Source: Thermococcus sp. (GTDB taxonomy: Archaea; Methanobacteriota_B; Thermococci; Thermococcales; Thermococcaceae). From it: a DNA stretch of 64,000 nucleotides. Position 1 is the stretch's first letter. The number at the start of each line of letters is the position of its first letter. The notes under the pieces were generated by a model. The model had not been told where the DNA came from and made no database searches. It worked only from the letters and a program-made list of their open reading frames with translations. This document shows, piece after piece, positions 27,133 to 35,880 of the stretch. Position numbers and translations under genes: made by a program. Where the stretch lies: the NCBI RefSeq assembly GCF_017656495.1, contig NZ_JACDNS010000004.1:97431-161430 (forward strand), in the 5' to 3' direction.

Positions 27133-27943
27133 AATGCTTAATCAGATGGTCGGAAGTTTAGACCAGAAAAGGGCTGTTAGGCTTTTACTCCAAAATATGC
27201 TTGGAGTTGATTTGGACAATCCTTTTGAAAATGTCAAAAAGGTTCTATGCATCCAGCCACATCCAGACGACTGTGAGCTTGCAATTGGAGGGATTTTGGC
27301 TAAGCTTTTCTTGGAAGGAAAGGAAATTGTGTATTTAACTCTGACAGACGGGGCTATGGGGACTAGAGACTTAAGCATCTCTCCCAAAGAGCTTGCTGAG
27401 ATTAGAAAGAAGGAGCAAGAGAGAGCTGCAAAAGTTATTGGGGTTAAAAAGCTGATATGGTTCGATTATAGGGACACAGAGCTTCCCTATTCCCTCGAAG
27501 TAAGAAACAGAATAATAAGCGTAATCCGTGAAGAAAAGCCTGATATTGTCCTAGCTCCGGATCCTTGGCTCCCATATGAGGCTCATCCGGACCATAAGAA
27601 TGCTGGTCTTCTGGCTTTGGAAGCTGTCTTTTTTGCTTCATTACCTCACATAAATAAGAGTGATCTTGAGAAAGGTTTAACTCCTCATGAAGTCCCACTG
27701 ATTGGTTTATACTACACTGCAAGGCCCAATTATATCGAGGATGTGACGGATGTTTTTGACATAAAACTTAAAGCCTTAAGAGAGCACAGAAGTCAATTTG
27801 AAAGGAACTGGCAACAATGGGAGCTTTTTATTAGGATTGTTGGAATGTTCTATGGGAAGAGAATTGGAGCAATGTATGGGGAAGGAATTAAAGTTCTTCC
27901 AAAGCTGCTGTTGCATGTTACTCCCTTCGCAGAGGTGATTTAA
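27119..27943 (+). CDS. PIG-L family deacetylase, Dac-like
   Basis: A 274-residue zinc deacetylase. The metal site is QPHPDDCEL, with the downstream histidine in YEAHPDHKNAG. It is strikingly similar to the diacetylchitobiose deacetylases of Thermococcus and Pyrococcus (VLAPDPWLPYEAHPD, LIGLYYTARPN). It should remove an acetyl group from an N-acetylated sugar. Chitin genes are absent here, so in this operon the substrate may be an N-acetylgalactosamine-containing or other acetylated oligosaccharide (inference). It starts 14 bases inside the MFS gene. Confidence 0.85.
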   Translation: MTPFEMLNQMVGSLDQKRAVRLLLQNMLGVDLDNPFENVKKVLCIQPHPDDCELAIGGILAKLFLEGKEIVYLTLTDGAMGTRDLSISPKELAEIRKKEQERAAKVIGVKKLIWFDYRDTELPYSLEVRNRIISVIREEKPDIVLAPDPWLPYEAHPDHKNAGLLALEAVFFASLPHINKSDLEKGLTPHEVPLIGLYYTARPNYIEDVTDVFDIKLKALREHRSQFERNWQQWELFIRIVGMFYGKRIGAMYGEGIKVLPKLLLHVTPFAEVI

Positions 27944-29247
27944 TGAGGATAGCCTTTATTGGGGCTGGAAGTATTTTTACCCCTTTAGCCATCTATACGA
28001 TAGCGAACAGCGAAATTTTGAGCGAAGCAGAGATTTATCTCGTTGATATTGATAAAGAGCGGCTGGAATTTATTGAAGCTGTAGGGAGAAAAATTGGCAA
28101 AGTTTTTAAGAAGGAGCTGAAAATTTGGACTTTCCGAGACATCCGAGGACTTGAGAAGTTTGGTATTGATTATGCAGTTATATCAGTTGAGAAAGAGCGC
28201 TACAAGCGCTGGAGGCTGGATTTTGAGATTCCCCATAAATACGGCATAAAGCAAGTTCTGGGAGAGAATGGCGGTATTGGGGGTTTAAGTCACACCTTAC
28301 GGGTTGTTCCCTTAGTCTTAGATATCGCAAAAGAGCTGGAGGATATAAACAGTGATGCTCGTGTTTTTATCTATTCAAATCCCGAGCCAAGAGTTACGTA
28401 TGCTGTCTTAAATTACACCAAGCTTAAGCATGTCTATGGGCTGTGCACGGGCTATCTTGAGAGGAAGGAAACCTTGGCTCAGCTGTTGAATGTGAAAGAG
28501 AACAAAATAAGGTTTACCGCAGCTGGACTCAATCACTTCACATGGATTAGGGAGCTGAGAGTTGGTGGGGAGGACGGATACTTACTCTTGGATAAGGCTT
28601 TAGAGAAAAGCCCGGGCTTTGAACCTCTTTCCACTCTGCTCTACAGGACTTTTGGCCTGTTCCCCTCTCCAAGTGACAATCACATTGGGGAGTACTTAGG
28701 CTTTGCATGGGATTTAATTCCCGGGCAGAAAAAAGGCTTGAAGTGGATCGAGCGGACAAAAAAAGAGGGCGAGGAAGTTAAAAAGCTTTTACGGCTGTTC
28801 CTCAAGGGGCTCGTGCCTAAGTTCGCATTCAACAAGTTCATTAAGTTCCCAGATATTGCAATGAACATCGTTGAAGGGCTTGAAGGTAAAGAAAAGCTTC
28901 AAGAGGCTATAAATGTTCCTAATAAAGGCTACATTAATTTGCCTGATGGAACTGTAGTAGAAGTGCCGGCTGAAGTTTCCCCCAGGGGAGTCAAACCTTT
29001 GAAGGTTGAGCTTCCGGGGGAAGTAATACCGATGCTGAGGACCCAAGCAGAGATTCAGAAGCTCTCAGCTGAGGCCGCTGCCGAAGGCAGTTTAGAAAAA
29101 GTTGTACAAGCGGTTCTCCTTGACCCTGTTGTAAATGATGCAGAGAGTGGCTTAAAGGCTATAGCTGAGCTAATTGAATTCAATTTGGACATGGTTAGGT
29201 TCAGTAGAGATGACATAGACGAACTGTATTCATTCATTAAGCGATAA
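27943..29247 (+). CDS. GH4-family NAD+-dependent glycosidase
   Basis: A 434-residue GH4 enzyme. The family uses NAD+ and a divalent metal and cleaves glycosides by an oxidation-elimination mechanism. The Rossmann motif is IAFIGAGSIFTPLAIY. ENGGIGGLSHTLR and AAGLNHFTW carry the substrate and metal-site residues, with Cys in YGLCTGYL as likely metal ligand. Known GH4 activities include alpha-galactosidase, alpha-glucosidase and 6-phospho forms. GAGGTGATTTA precedes the ATG, which overlaps the deacetylase stop by one base. Confidence 0.85.
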   Translation: MRIAFIGAGSIFTPLAIYTIANSEILSEAEIYLVDIDKERLEFIEAVGRKIGKVFKKELKIWTFRDIRGLEKFGIDYAVISVEKERYKRWRLDFEIPHKYGIKQVLGENGGIGGLSHTLRVVPLVLDIAKELEDINSDARVFIYSNPEPRVTYAVLNYTKLKHVYGLCTGYLERKETLAQLLNVKENKIRFTAAGLNHFTWIRELRVGGEDGYLLLDKALEKSPGFEPLSTLLYRTFGLFPSPSDNHIGEYLGFAWDLIPGQKKGLKWIERTKKEGEEVKKLLRLFLKGLVPKFAFNKFIKFPDIAMNIVEGLEGKEKLQEAINVPNKGYINLPDGTVVEVPAEVSPRGVKPLKVELPGEVIPMLRTQAEIQKLSAEAAAEGSLEKVVQAVLLDPVVNDAESGLKAIAELIEFNLDMVRFSRDDIDELYSFIKR

Positions 29248-29293
29248 CCATTTATATCACCTAAGCTTTAGAAGAATAGTTGAGGAGGCAGTA

Positions 29294-29983
29294 ATGGGGA
29301 AGATAGTTGGTATTCTTCTTGCTGGGGGCAAAGGTGAAAGAGTTGGAAGCACTGTACCAAAACAGTTTCTGTACGTTGGAGAGAAAATGTTAATTGAGTA
29401 CTCGATTGAGAAGCTTGAGAATACAAAGGAAATTGATGAAATTTATGTTGTAGTTGATCCTCGATATAGAGAGATTATAGAAGAACTTAAGAGTAGACAC
29501 CCTAAGATTACAAAGATTGTTAATAGCGGTAGAACAAAAAATGAGTCCATAAAACATGGTGCTTTGGCATTAGATGGAAATGTAGAGAAAGTTATAATCC
29601 ATCTTGCAAATAGGCCTTTTGTGCACTCGTATGTATTTAGTAAAATGATAAAGCTGTTAGACAAATATGAAGTGGTAAGCTTTTGTTGCAGAATCCCGGA
29701 TTATGTTGTAAAGGTGAATAAAGGATTTGTATCTGAGGTGTTGAATAGGAAAGAATTGAGGCTTTGTAAGTCACCTGTTGCCTATAGGAGTGAGGTCCTT
29801 AAAACATTAATAAATGTCGTTCCAGAGTCAGAATTTCTAACTGCTGAGAGCGATATAGAACTTCTCTGTAAATATCTACCAGACGTGAAAATTTATGTTT
29901 ATGAGTCAACGTGCTTTAACTTCAAGATAACTTACAAGGAGGATCTGAAAGTGGCTTCTCTATTACTCCTTAGTGGATTTTAA
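29294..29983 (+). CDS. IspD/TarI-like cytidylyltransferase
   Basis: A 229-residue nucleotidyltransferase with the IspD-family motif ILLAGGKGERVGSTVPKQFL and NSGRTKNESIKHG. IspD itself is not expected in archaea, which use the mevalonate pathway. The better match in role is TarI, which makes CDP-ribitol for teichoic acid. A TagF-like polymerase is convergent to it with a 21-base overlap, so the pair probably builds a polyol-phosphate polymer. A TATA-like CATTTATATC lies at 29248-29257. Confidence 0.75.
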   Translation: MGKIVGILLAGGKGERVGSTVPKQFLYVGEKMLIEYSIEKLENTKEIDEIYVVVDPRYREIIEELKSRHPKITKIVNSGRTKNESIKHGALALDGNVEKVIIHLANRPFVHSYVFSKMIKLLDKYEVVSFCCRIPDYVVKVNKGFVSEVLNRKELRLCKSPVAYRSEVLKTLINVVPESEFLTAESDIELLCKYLPDVKIYVYESTCFNFKITYKEDLKVASLLLLSGF

Positions 29984-31186
29984 ACCCCAAAAGTATTCTA
30001 TAATTCTATCACTGGCTTTTCCGTCTTTGTATTTAAAGAATAAATCTCTGAGCCAGAGGCGTTCTTTTTCCCATTTTTTGGGATTTTCAAAAGCATCATC
30101 TAGAGCTCTCAGCAATTCTTCAATGGTTTTTACTTTATCTCCTGGTGTCCAGAGTTCAAAAGGTTCTAAGATAAATCCTCTCGTTTTGCAGTATATATCT
30201 TTGTCTGGAATGTAAAACACTATTGGCCTATTCAAAAGGAGATAGTCTCTAAATACGGAGGAGTAATCTGTTACTAAAATGTCAGCTGTGGGAAGGATAT
30301 CGTAAAGTGTTAGCTTTAGTTTGATTAACTGTCTATTGGTTACTACCTTGATGTATTCATCGGCATAATTCTCAACAAACTTTTCGTCATGAGGGTGAGG
30401 CTTGAAAATAAAGATTGCATTTCTCTGTTTTAGATACTCTCTGAAGTCTCGGTTTCTTGCCAGATTGATAAATATATCTCGTGTAGCGGCTCTGTTATAA
30501 TCTCTGAAAGTGGGCAAGTAAAATATAACTCTCATATCTTTGATTTTTGAATTTAAGACAGTCTCTAGCTTTTCTAGTGCATCGCTTCTTTCTCTAAAAA
30601 GTGCATCACATCTAGGCATTCCCAAAACCAAGATTTTTTCTGGAGAAACATGAAAAATAGCAGAAAATAACACCCTTGTAAATTCAGAAGTTGCAACAAT
30701 ATAGTCTATTTTTCTTGAAATGCTTCTTAAAACAAGTTTTCCACTCCAGTTCCAATATTTTTCGTCGAACCAAAAGCCCTTTTTTCCCGGGACTGCATGC
30801 CAAATCATGACTCCCACTTGATTTTTAGCCTTATAATATGGAATCTTTTGGTAGGAAAAAATATACTTAACTCTCAGTAACTGCCATAAATAATCAAAAG
30901 TTCTATATTCAACAAACTTAATGTTTTTATCATCCTTGAATAGCTCTTTGTCATTTACTGGCCAAATAAATATATAATCCTTGAACTGCTCCATTTGCTT
31001 TATTCGTTCATAGAGATATCTCATGTTATCGGCAAATGGGGGATATGAAATGAACATAATTCTTTTGGAGTCTTTTGGGATAAGGAAACCTATTAGAGCT
31101 AAGACATGGCCTCCTACAAAACTAATAAAGAATTTCAATTTCCCAGGTGAGGTTTCTACCAATTTATGAAAGATTCTCTGTTTCAT
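29963..31186 (-). CDS. CDP-glycerol/ribitol glycerophosphotransferase-like protein (TagF family)
   Basis: A 407-residue protein with the conserved elements of TagB/TagF teichoic acid polymerases: IWHAVPGKKGFWFD, FKPHPHDEKF, TADILVTDYSSVFRDYLLLNRPIVFY. Two N-terminal hydrophobic stretches may associate it with the membrane. In bacteria such enzymes transfer glycerol- or ribitol-phosphate from CDP donors. It overlaps the GH1 gene by 4 bases (ATGA), so the two are co-transcribed. Confidence 0.8.
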   Translation of the reverse strand: MKQRIFHKLVETSPGKLKFFISFVGGHVLALIGFLIPKDSKRIMFISYPPFADNMRYLYERIKQMEQFKDYIFIWPVNDKELFKDDKNIKFVEYRTFDYLWQLLRVKYIFSYQKIPYYKAKNQVGVMIWHAVPGKKGFWFDEKYWNWSGKLVLRSISRKIDYIVATSEFTRVLFSAIFHVSPEKILVLGMPRCDALFRERSDALEKLETVLNSKIKDMRVIFYLPTFRDYNRAATRDIFINLARNRDFREYLKQRNAIFIFKPHPHDEKFVENYADEYIKVVTNRQLIKLKLTLYDILPTADILVTDYSSVFRDYLLLNRPIVFYIPDKDIYCKTRGFILEPFELWTPGDKVKTIEELLRALDDAFENPKKWEKERLWLRDLFFKYKDGKASDRIIEYFWGLKSTKE

Positions 31187-32433
31187 ATTTCTTTCAACCC
31201 GTATTTTTCTAACAGCTCATCACTTATTTCCTTTTTCTTAGCAATTTCACCGTAAATGTAGGCGCTTCTCCTTGGCTTTCTCTCGAAAGTTTCATAATCA
31301 ATTTCGATCAGTCCAAACCTTGGTCTGAATCCCTCAGCCCACTCATAGTTGTCCATAAATGACCAGTAAAAGTAGCCGTTGATGTCAAGACCCTCTTTAA
31401 TAGCTTTGTGGACATACTGCAGATGCTGGACTATGAACTCTATCCTCCACTCATCATCAAGCGTTGCTATGCCGTTTTCCGTTATGTACATTGGTTTTTC
31501 GTATCTCGAAAAGGCCTTTATTCCCTCATAAATTCCCTTTGGATAGACGCTCCATCCCATATCGGTCTTTCTGCTCACATCGGCATCTTCAACTATGAAT
31601 GGATTCAGTGGATTCCAACTCTTCTTGACCTTCTGGATGTTGTAGTAATTTATCCCTATGAAGTCCAAATCACTTTCGTTTACTTTGTATTTTTTCATGA
31701 AGCTCTCGTAGCTTCCGTAGAAAATGCCGTCAATGAAAGCCCAGTTGAAGAGATAATCAACCCTATCCCTCGCTTCCTTGTCTCTCTTTGAGTCTGAGGC
31801 TGGTATGAAGTGCTGGTAGTTCTTAACAATTCCAACCTTGAACTTTCCGTGGAGAATTTCGTAAGCTATTGCATGGGCATTTATTATGTTAACAGCAACT
31901 TTTCCTACTCTTAAGGGGTTCTTTTTGAAAGGGGGCCACATTCCCATAAGATAACCAGCGACAACGTAAACCATCGGCTCATTAAACGTAGCTACAAATT
32001 CAACACCTTTAAGTTCAGCTATAACGCTAACGTATTCTTCCCAGTACTTGAGGTTTTCTTCTTTCTCAAAACCCCCTTTTAAGGCAAACCACATTGGAAG
32101 AGTGAAGTGATGAATCGTGAGCATTGGAGTTATTCCTTTTTTGTTGAGGAAGTCTATAATATCTTGATATCTCTCAAGAGCAGAGTCATTAAGCTTTCCT
32201 TCTTCTGGAAAAATCCTTGCCCACTCCACCGAGAACCTGTAAGCGAGATAATCGAGTGATGCCATCAACTCTATATCCTCCCTATACAGCTCCCAATGGT
32301 TGCAGGCTTTCCCGGCTTTAGGAAGCTTTCCCTTCTCAGCCCAGTACCACCAGTCGCTCCACACGTTGTCTCCCTCTATCTGGTAAGAAGAGGTAGCCGT
32401 TCCGAAAAGGAATGAGTCTGGGAATTCTATCAT
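31183..32433 (-). CDS. GH1 family beta-glycosidase
   Basis: A 416-residue GH1 enzyme closely resembling the Pyrococcus horikoshii membrane-associated beta-glucosidase (similar length, FLFGTATSSYQIEGDN start). The acid/base glutamate is in TFNEP and the nucleophile in YITENG. AAGGAGA five bases before the ATG at 32433 decides the start; an ATG at 32460 lacks one. It is shorter than the ~480-residue archaeal LacS/CelB type. Co-transcription with the TagF-like gene is unusual for a saccharolytic enzyme. Confidence 0.88.
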   Translation of the reverse strand: MIEFPDSFLFGTATSSYQIEGDNVWSDWWYWAEKGKLPKAGKACNHWELYREDIELMASLDYLAYRFSVEWARIFPEEGKLNDSALERYQDIIDFLNKKGITPMLTIHHFTLPMWFALKGGFEKEENLKYWEEYVSVIAELKGVEFVATFNEPMVYVVAGYLMGMWPPFKKNPLRVGKVAVNIINAHAIAYEILHGKFKVGIVKNYQHFIPASDSKRDKEARDRVDYLFNWAFIDGIFYGSYESFMKKYKVNESDLDFIGINYYNIQKVKKSWNPLNPFIVEDADVSRKTDMGWSVYPKGIYEGIKAFSRYEKPMYITENGIATLDDEWRIEFIVQHLQYVHKAIKEGLDINGYFYWSFMDNYEWAEGFRPRFGLIEIDYETFERKPRRSAYIYGEIAKKKEISDELLEKYGLKEI

Positions 32434-32643
32434 ATGTGTCTCCTTGTATTTCTCTGGCAATGCATGTATTTAACATCTTCCTTGCAATTCTGAGTAATAG
32501 CTGATTACTTATTAGGAAAACTTATTAAAAAGTTAGGCATAGATATCACTAAATATTTTAGGTTTATATCTAAACAAGACCAAATGCATAAGTTCAAGAC
32601 TTTCTTTTTTTATGAGTTAAAGGTTAGTTAGGTGGTGAATAGG

Positions 32644-34830
32644 TTGAAAAAACTTAGGATTATGTCAACTTTACTGGTGGCACTACTCTTGCTGCTTTCT
32701 TTAGTTCAGGCTCATTTTGACCCTCCAGATTCTCCAGCTATTCAAGTGAATGTCTACCTCGTTGGGATTGCACTTACTGAGGATATGGACGATGGGTGGA
32801 ACGGTTATGCGGACATTATTGGGAAATATAAGGTAGTTCACAAAAATCATGAAAGTAAAGACGGCAAAATTGATATGATATATTATGACTGGGATACCTT
32901 AAAAGGAAAAATTGGTTATATCCCCAAGCGGTTACTCTACAGCCATAAAGAGTGTTCCCCAATGGAGGAGATAACTGTTGAGGTTGATTTAGAGGAATAT
33001 AATAGTATCCTATCCAATAGTGCAGTTGGTTCCGGTTCTATAAAAGTTACAGCGCCGGGAAAATATACAATAAACGCTGGAAAATCAAAAGTTCTTATAG
33101 AAGTCGAGACCTCTCCTTTGGTGCTTTATTCTGATGAGTGCTCATACTTCCATGACCAACCAAATAACTATGCAAGCAGCATTGTTACAAGCTCTGGAGG
33201 CTACATTTATGACTGGCAGCTTGCAAATATGATAAAGATGTGGATAGCTAGGAAAGGATATGCAAATATGATTTTCATATTCAACCAGTGCTTTGGTGGT
33301 GGAATGATTGATGACCTCAAGGAAAAGCTAGAAGGAACGGGAGATGCAGCTTTTTTGAGTGCTTCTAAACATGACGAACCTGCTTGGGGTCTAAATGATG
33401 GGTATGACCCAAACAACTCTCCAAAGATTAAGGGAAAAGGCTTTGAAAAACCTGAAGGATTTTATCCTAAAGAGATTGGGGAAGAGCTGGAGAAAAGTGG
33501 TAATGGGGCACCAACAGCAAAAGAGATGGCAAGAAGAGCAGAGAAAGAAGATATAAATGGACCTTATGGGATATGGAAGACAGATATAGAGCATCCTCAG
33601 TATACCTCAATTGGAAAGGGAGATGATGTTAAGATAGGGAAGAAAGCTGATGGGTCTGAAGTTGCGAGTAAACATGCTATCCTTTTTGCCGGAGACGCTG
33701 ACAGTAAAAGACACTGGAACAACCTCGATAGGGCATACAAGGCACTCAAAAAGCAAGGGTTTACAGATGCTGATATGATAGTCTTGGCTGGAAACGGCAG
33801 AACAATGCCAAACGGGACAAATGTTCCAGGCTATGTAGATGGTCCAGGAACGAAAAAGGCTCTTTTTGAGGCTATTGTAAACATAAGCAAAAAGATGAAC
33901 AAAAATGAGCAGCTTGTATTTTGGGTGTCTGATCATGGGAACAGGGAAAGAATTGAAACTGCACTCAATAAGGCAATAAAAGATCCTGTAAAACAGCCAG
34001 TCCCTCCAAGAAAGACTGCTAAAACCCCTGAGCAGGTAACTTGGGATTTAGATGATGAGTTTTTAAAAGTAATGAGACTTGATCCGAACAACCAACCTTA
34101 CGTGAGCATACTCGTTGAAGCAACTCCTGAGGTCGTTGAGTATGAAGACCATTTCCTTGAGAACATAAAGCTCTACGTTAATGAAAACGAACTGGAACTG
34201 AAGTTAATTGAGCCAGTCATTGCTTATGATGAGGAGCCAGATTTAGACGCATTTGAGCTTGTATACCCTGTAGATGAAAGTATTTTAAAAGGAGAAAATC
34301 TCATTGAGGTTGGATGGAGTGGGAATCTAGAAATGTTCATTGGGTATAATATAATAGGGCTTACGATAAGCACTGGAGGCATAAACGAACTTACACCTGA
34401 GTTCATTGAAGTTGTTGAAGAGCCCTCTCTATTTGACCTTCTAAAGAAATACATACCAGTATACAACGAAAACGCTGATAAACTGCCTGAGTTTATTAAA
34501 AGGATAGTTGGGAATGAGAGAATAAACCTAGAGATAACCCTTGAAAATGGAAGCGTCTTAAACATAGGTGTTATCACTAAAAATGGTCGCGTAACGGAGT
34601 TTTCAAAAGGCAAAATTTCAGAGCCGACAATGCGGGCATGGACAAGTGAAGATGTCGCAAGGAGGATTATAGACTCAGAAGATCCAGTAACTACTGGAAT
34701 AAATGCCCTGAAAATGGGAGATATAAAATACAGTGGTGTCGGATTTAAGCACAGTTTAAGAGTTTTTGCAGTGAAGATGGTTATAAAAGTCTATAGAGTG
34801 GTGGAAGTTATAGGGGATCTCTTTGGGTGA
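32644..34830 (+). CDS. Secreted caspase-like (clan CD) protein with separated Cys and His modules
   Basis: A 728-residue exported protein, starting with TTG at 32644 behind GGTGGTGA and carrying a signal peptide ([14 protein letters not shown]). A first module (about 160-250) has IFIFNQCFGGGMIDDL and AAFLSASKHDEPAW, like the Cys half of caspase/legumain folds (Cys216). A second module (about 344-440) has HAILFAGDADSKRHWNNLDRA and LVFWVSDHGNRE, like the His half (His431). Normally His precedes Cys in one domain; here the order is reversed. The C-terminal 250 residues are beta-rich then helical, without known motifs. Function unknown. Confidence 0.7.
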   Translation: MKKLRIMSTLLVALLLLLSLVQAHFDPPDSPAIQVNVYLVGIALTEDMDDGWNGYADIIGKYKVVHKNHESKDGKIDMIYYDWDTLKGKIGYIPKRLLYSHKECSPMEEITVEVDLEEYNSILSNSAVGSGSIKVTAPGKYTINAGKSKVLIEVETSPLVLYSDECSYFHDQPNNYASSIVTSSGGYIYDWQLANMIKMWIARKGYANMIFIFNQCFGGGMIDDLKEKLEGTGDAAFLSASKHDEPAWGLNDGYDPNNSPKIKGKGFEKPEGFYPKEIGEELEKSGNGAPTAKEMARRAEKEDINGPYGIWKTDIEHPQYTSIGKGDDVKIGKKADGSEVASKHAILFAGDADSKRHWNNLDRAYKALKKQGFTDADMIVLAGNGRTMPNGTNVPGYVDGPGTKKALFEAIVNISKKMNKNEQLVFWVSDHGNRERIETALNKAIKDPVKQPVPPRKTAKTPEQVTWDLDDEFLKVMRLDPNNQPYVSILVEATPEVVEYEDHFLENIKLYVNENELELKLIEPVIAYDEEPDLDAFELVYPVDESILKGENLIEVGWSGNLEMFIGYNIIGLTISTGGINELTPEFIEVVEEPSLFDLLKKYIPVYNENADKLPEFIKRIVGNERINLEITLENGSVLNIGVITKNGRVTEFSKGKISEPTMRAWTSEDVARRIIDSEDPVTTGINALKMGDIKYSGVGFKHSLRVFAVKMVIKVYRVVEVIGDLFG

Positions 34831-34832
34831 GC

Positions 34833-34847
34833 TTTTTTTTTATTTTT
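34833..34847 (+). terminator. Oligo-T transcription terminator
   Basis: A run of 14 T with one A lies two bases after the stop of the caspase-like gene. Archaeal RNA polymerase terminates at such T tracts. Confidence 0.6.
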
Positions 34848-34899
34848 AACGCACCGAAAGAGAATTAAGCTTAGGTAAGTATTCTTCTTTGGTGAGAGA

Positions 34900-35880
34900 A
34901 TGCGAGAACTCCGTTACAACCCTTTAACTGGTCAGTGGATAATGGTTTCTGCCGTTCGAGAACATAGGCCTTGGCGTCCAAGAGATTTTTGTCCATTTTG
35001 TCCTGGAAGTGAGGAAACGGGCTACGGCTGGGAAGTTCTAATTCTACCCAATAGATTTCCAATGCTTGATTTTAAAGCCAAGAAACCTCAAAATGGGAGA
35101 TTCTATAAAAAAGCCAGAGCTATCGGGCAGTGCAGCGTCATAGTTGAAACCCCTGAGCATGATTTGAGGGATTTGGACGAGCTTTCCCATGAGCAGGTGA
35201 TTAAGGTTGTTGAATTATGGAAAAATGTAACTATGGAATTAAAGAATAATCCCCACGTCGCGTATCTTGCTATCTTTCGAAATAAAGGTGAGGAAATTGG
35301 AGTTAGCTTAACACATCCACATGGACAGCTATATGCTTTACCATTTATCCCGTTAAAAGCTCGGCTGAAGATTAAAAACTCAAGAAATTATTATAAGCGC
35401 TTTGGTGAGTGTCTCTTCTGCAGAATTCTAAGAGAAGAAACGCAGAGCGAGAGGATCATTTATGAGAACGATAACTTTGTGCTTTTTATGCCCTTCTTTG
35501 CAAACTGGCCTTTTGAAGTTCACATCTATCCAAAGAGGCACGTTCAGCGGTTAATGCAACTGAAGGAAAGTGAGATTGAAGATTTGGCCGACATTCTAAG
35601 AGTGGCAACGGCAACGCTTAACGCTCTCTTTGAGAGGCAGATGCCCTATGTTATGAATATCTTTCAAGCACCGTTTAAAGGCCAGTATAATTTTTATCAC
35701 CTGCACATCGAGTTCTATCCTATGCTGAGGGATAGAGATAAGATGAAATATGCTGCCGGTATTGAGCTCGGCACTTGGGAGTTTACCTACGATGGAGTTC
35801 CAGAGGAGAATGCCCAAAAGTTGAAGGAGGCTTGCAGAAAGATAACTAAAAGGATTGGGGCTAAGGGAAAATGCTTTTAG
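34900..35880 (+). CDS. galT: Galactose-1-phosphate uridylyltransferase
   Basis: A 326-residue GalT of the HIT superfamily. It exchanges UMP between UDP-glucose and galactose-1-phosphate. The active-site motif is THPHGQLYA with nucleophile His141; Cys31 and Cys34 (CPFCPG) fit a structural zinc site. GGTGAG precedes the ATG. It lies 9 kb from galK and on its own transcript; galE is not in the window. It overlaps the convergent peptidase gene by 4 bases. Confidence 0.93.
   Translation: MRELRYNPLTGQWIMVSAVREHRPWRPRDFCPFCPGSEETGYGWEVLILPNRFPMLDFKAKKPQNGRFYKKARAIGQCSVIVETPEHDLRDLDELSHEQVIKVVELWKNVTMELKNNPHVAYLAIFRNKGEEIGVSLTHPHGQLYALPFIPLKARLKIKNSRNYYKRFGECLFCRILREETQSERIIYENDNFVLFMPFFANWPFEVHIYPKRHVQRLMQLKESEIEDLADILRVATATLNALFERQMPYVMNIFQAPFKGQYNFYHLHIEFYPMLRDRDKMKYAAGIELGTWEFTYDGVPEENAQKLKEACRKITKRIGAKGKCF

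Noticed and set aside
29294..29983. Role of the cytidylyltransferase in MEP isoprenoid synthesis (IspD)
   Set aside because: No other MEP genes are visible, archaea use mevalonate, and the TagF-like neighbour gives a better explanation.
32548..32560. Half-site of the Thermococcales glycolytic motif (TATCAC) upstream of GH1 and the caspase-like gene
   Set aside because: The second half GTGATA is missing at the required spacing, so TrmBL1/Tgr control is not supported.
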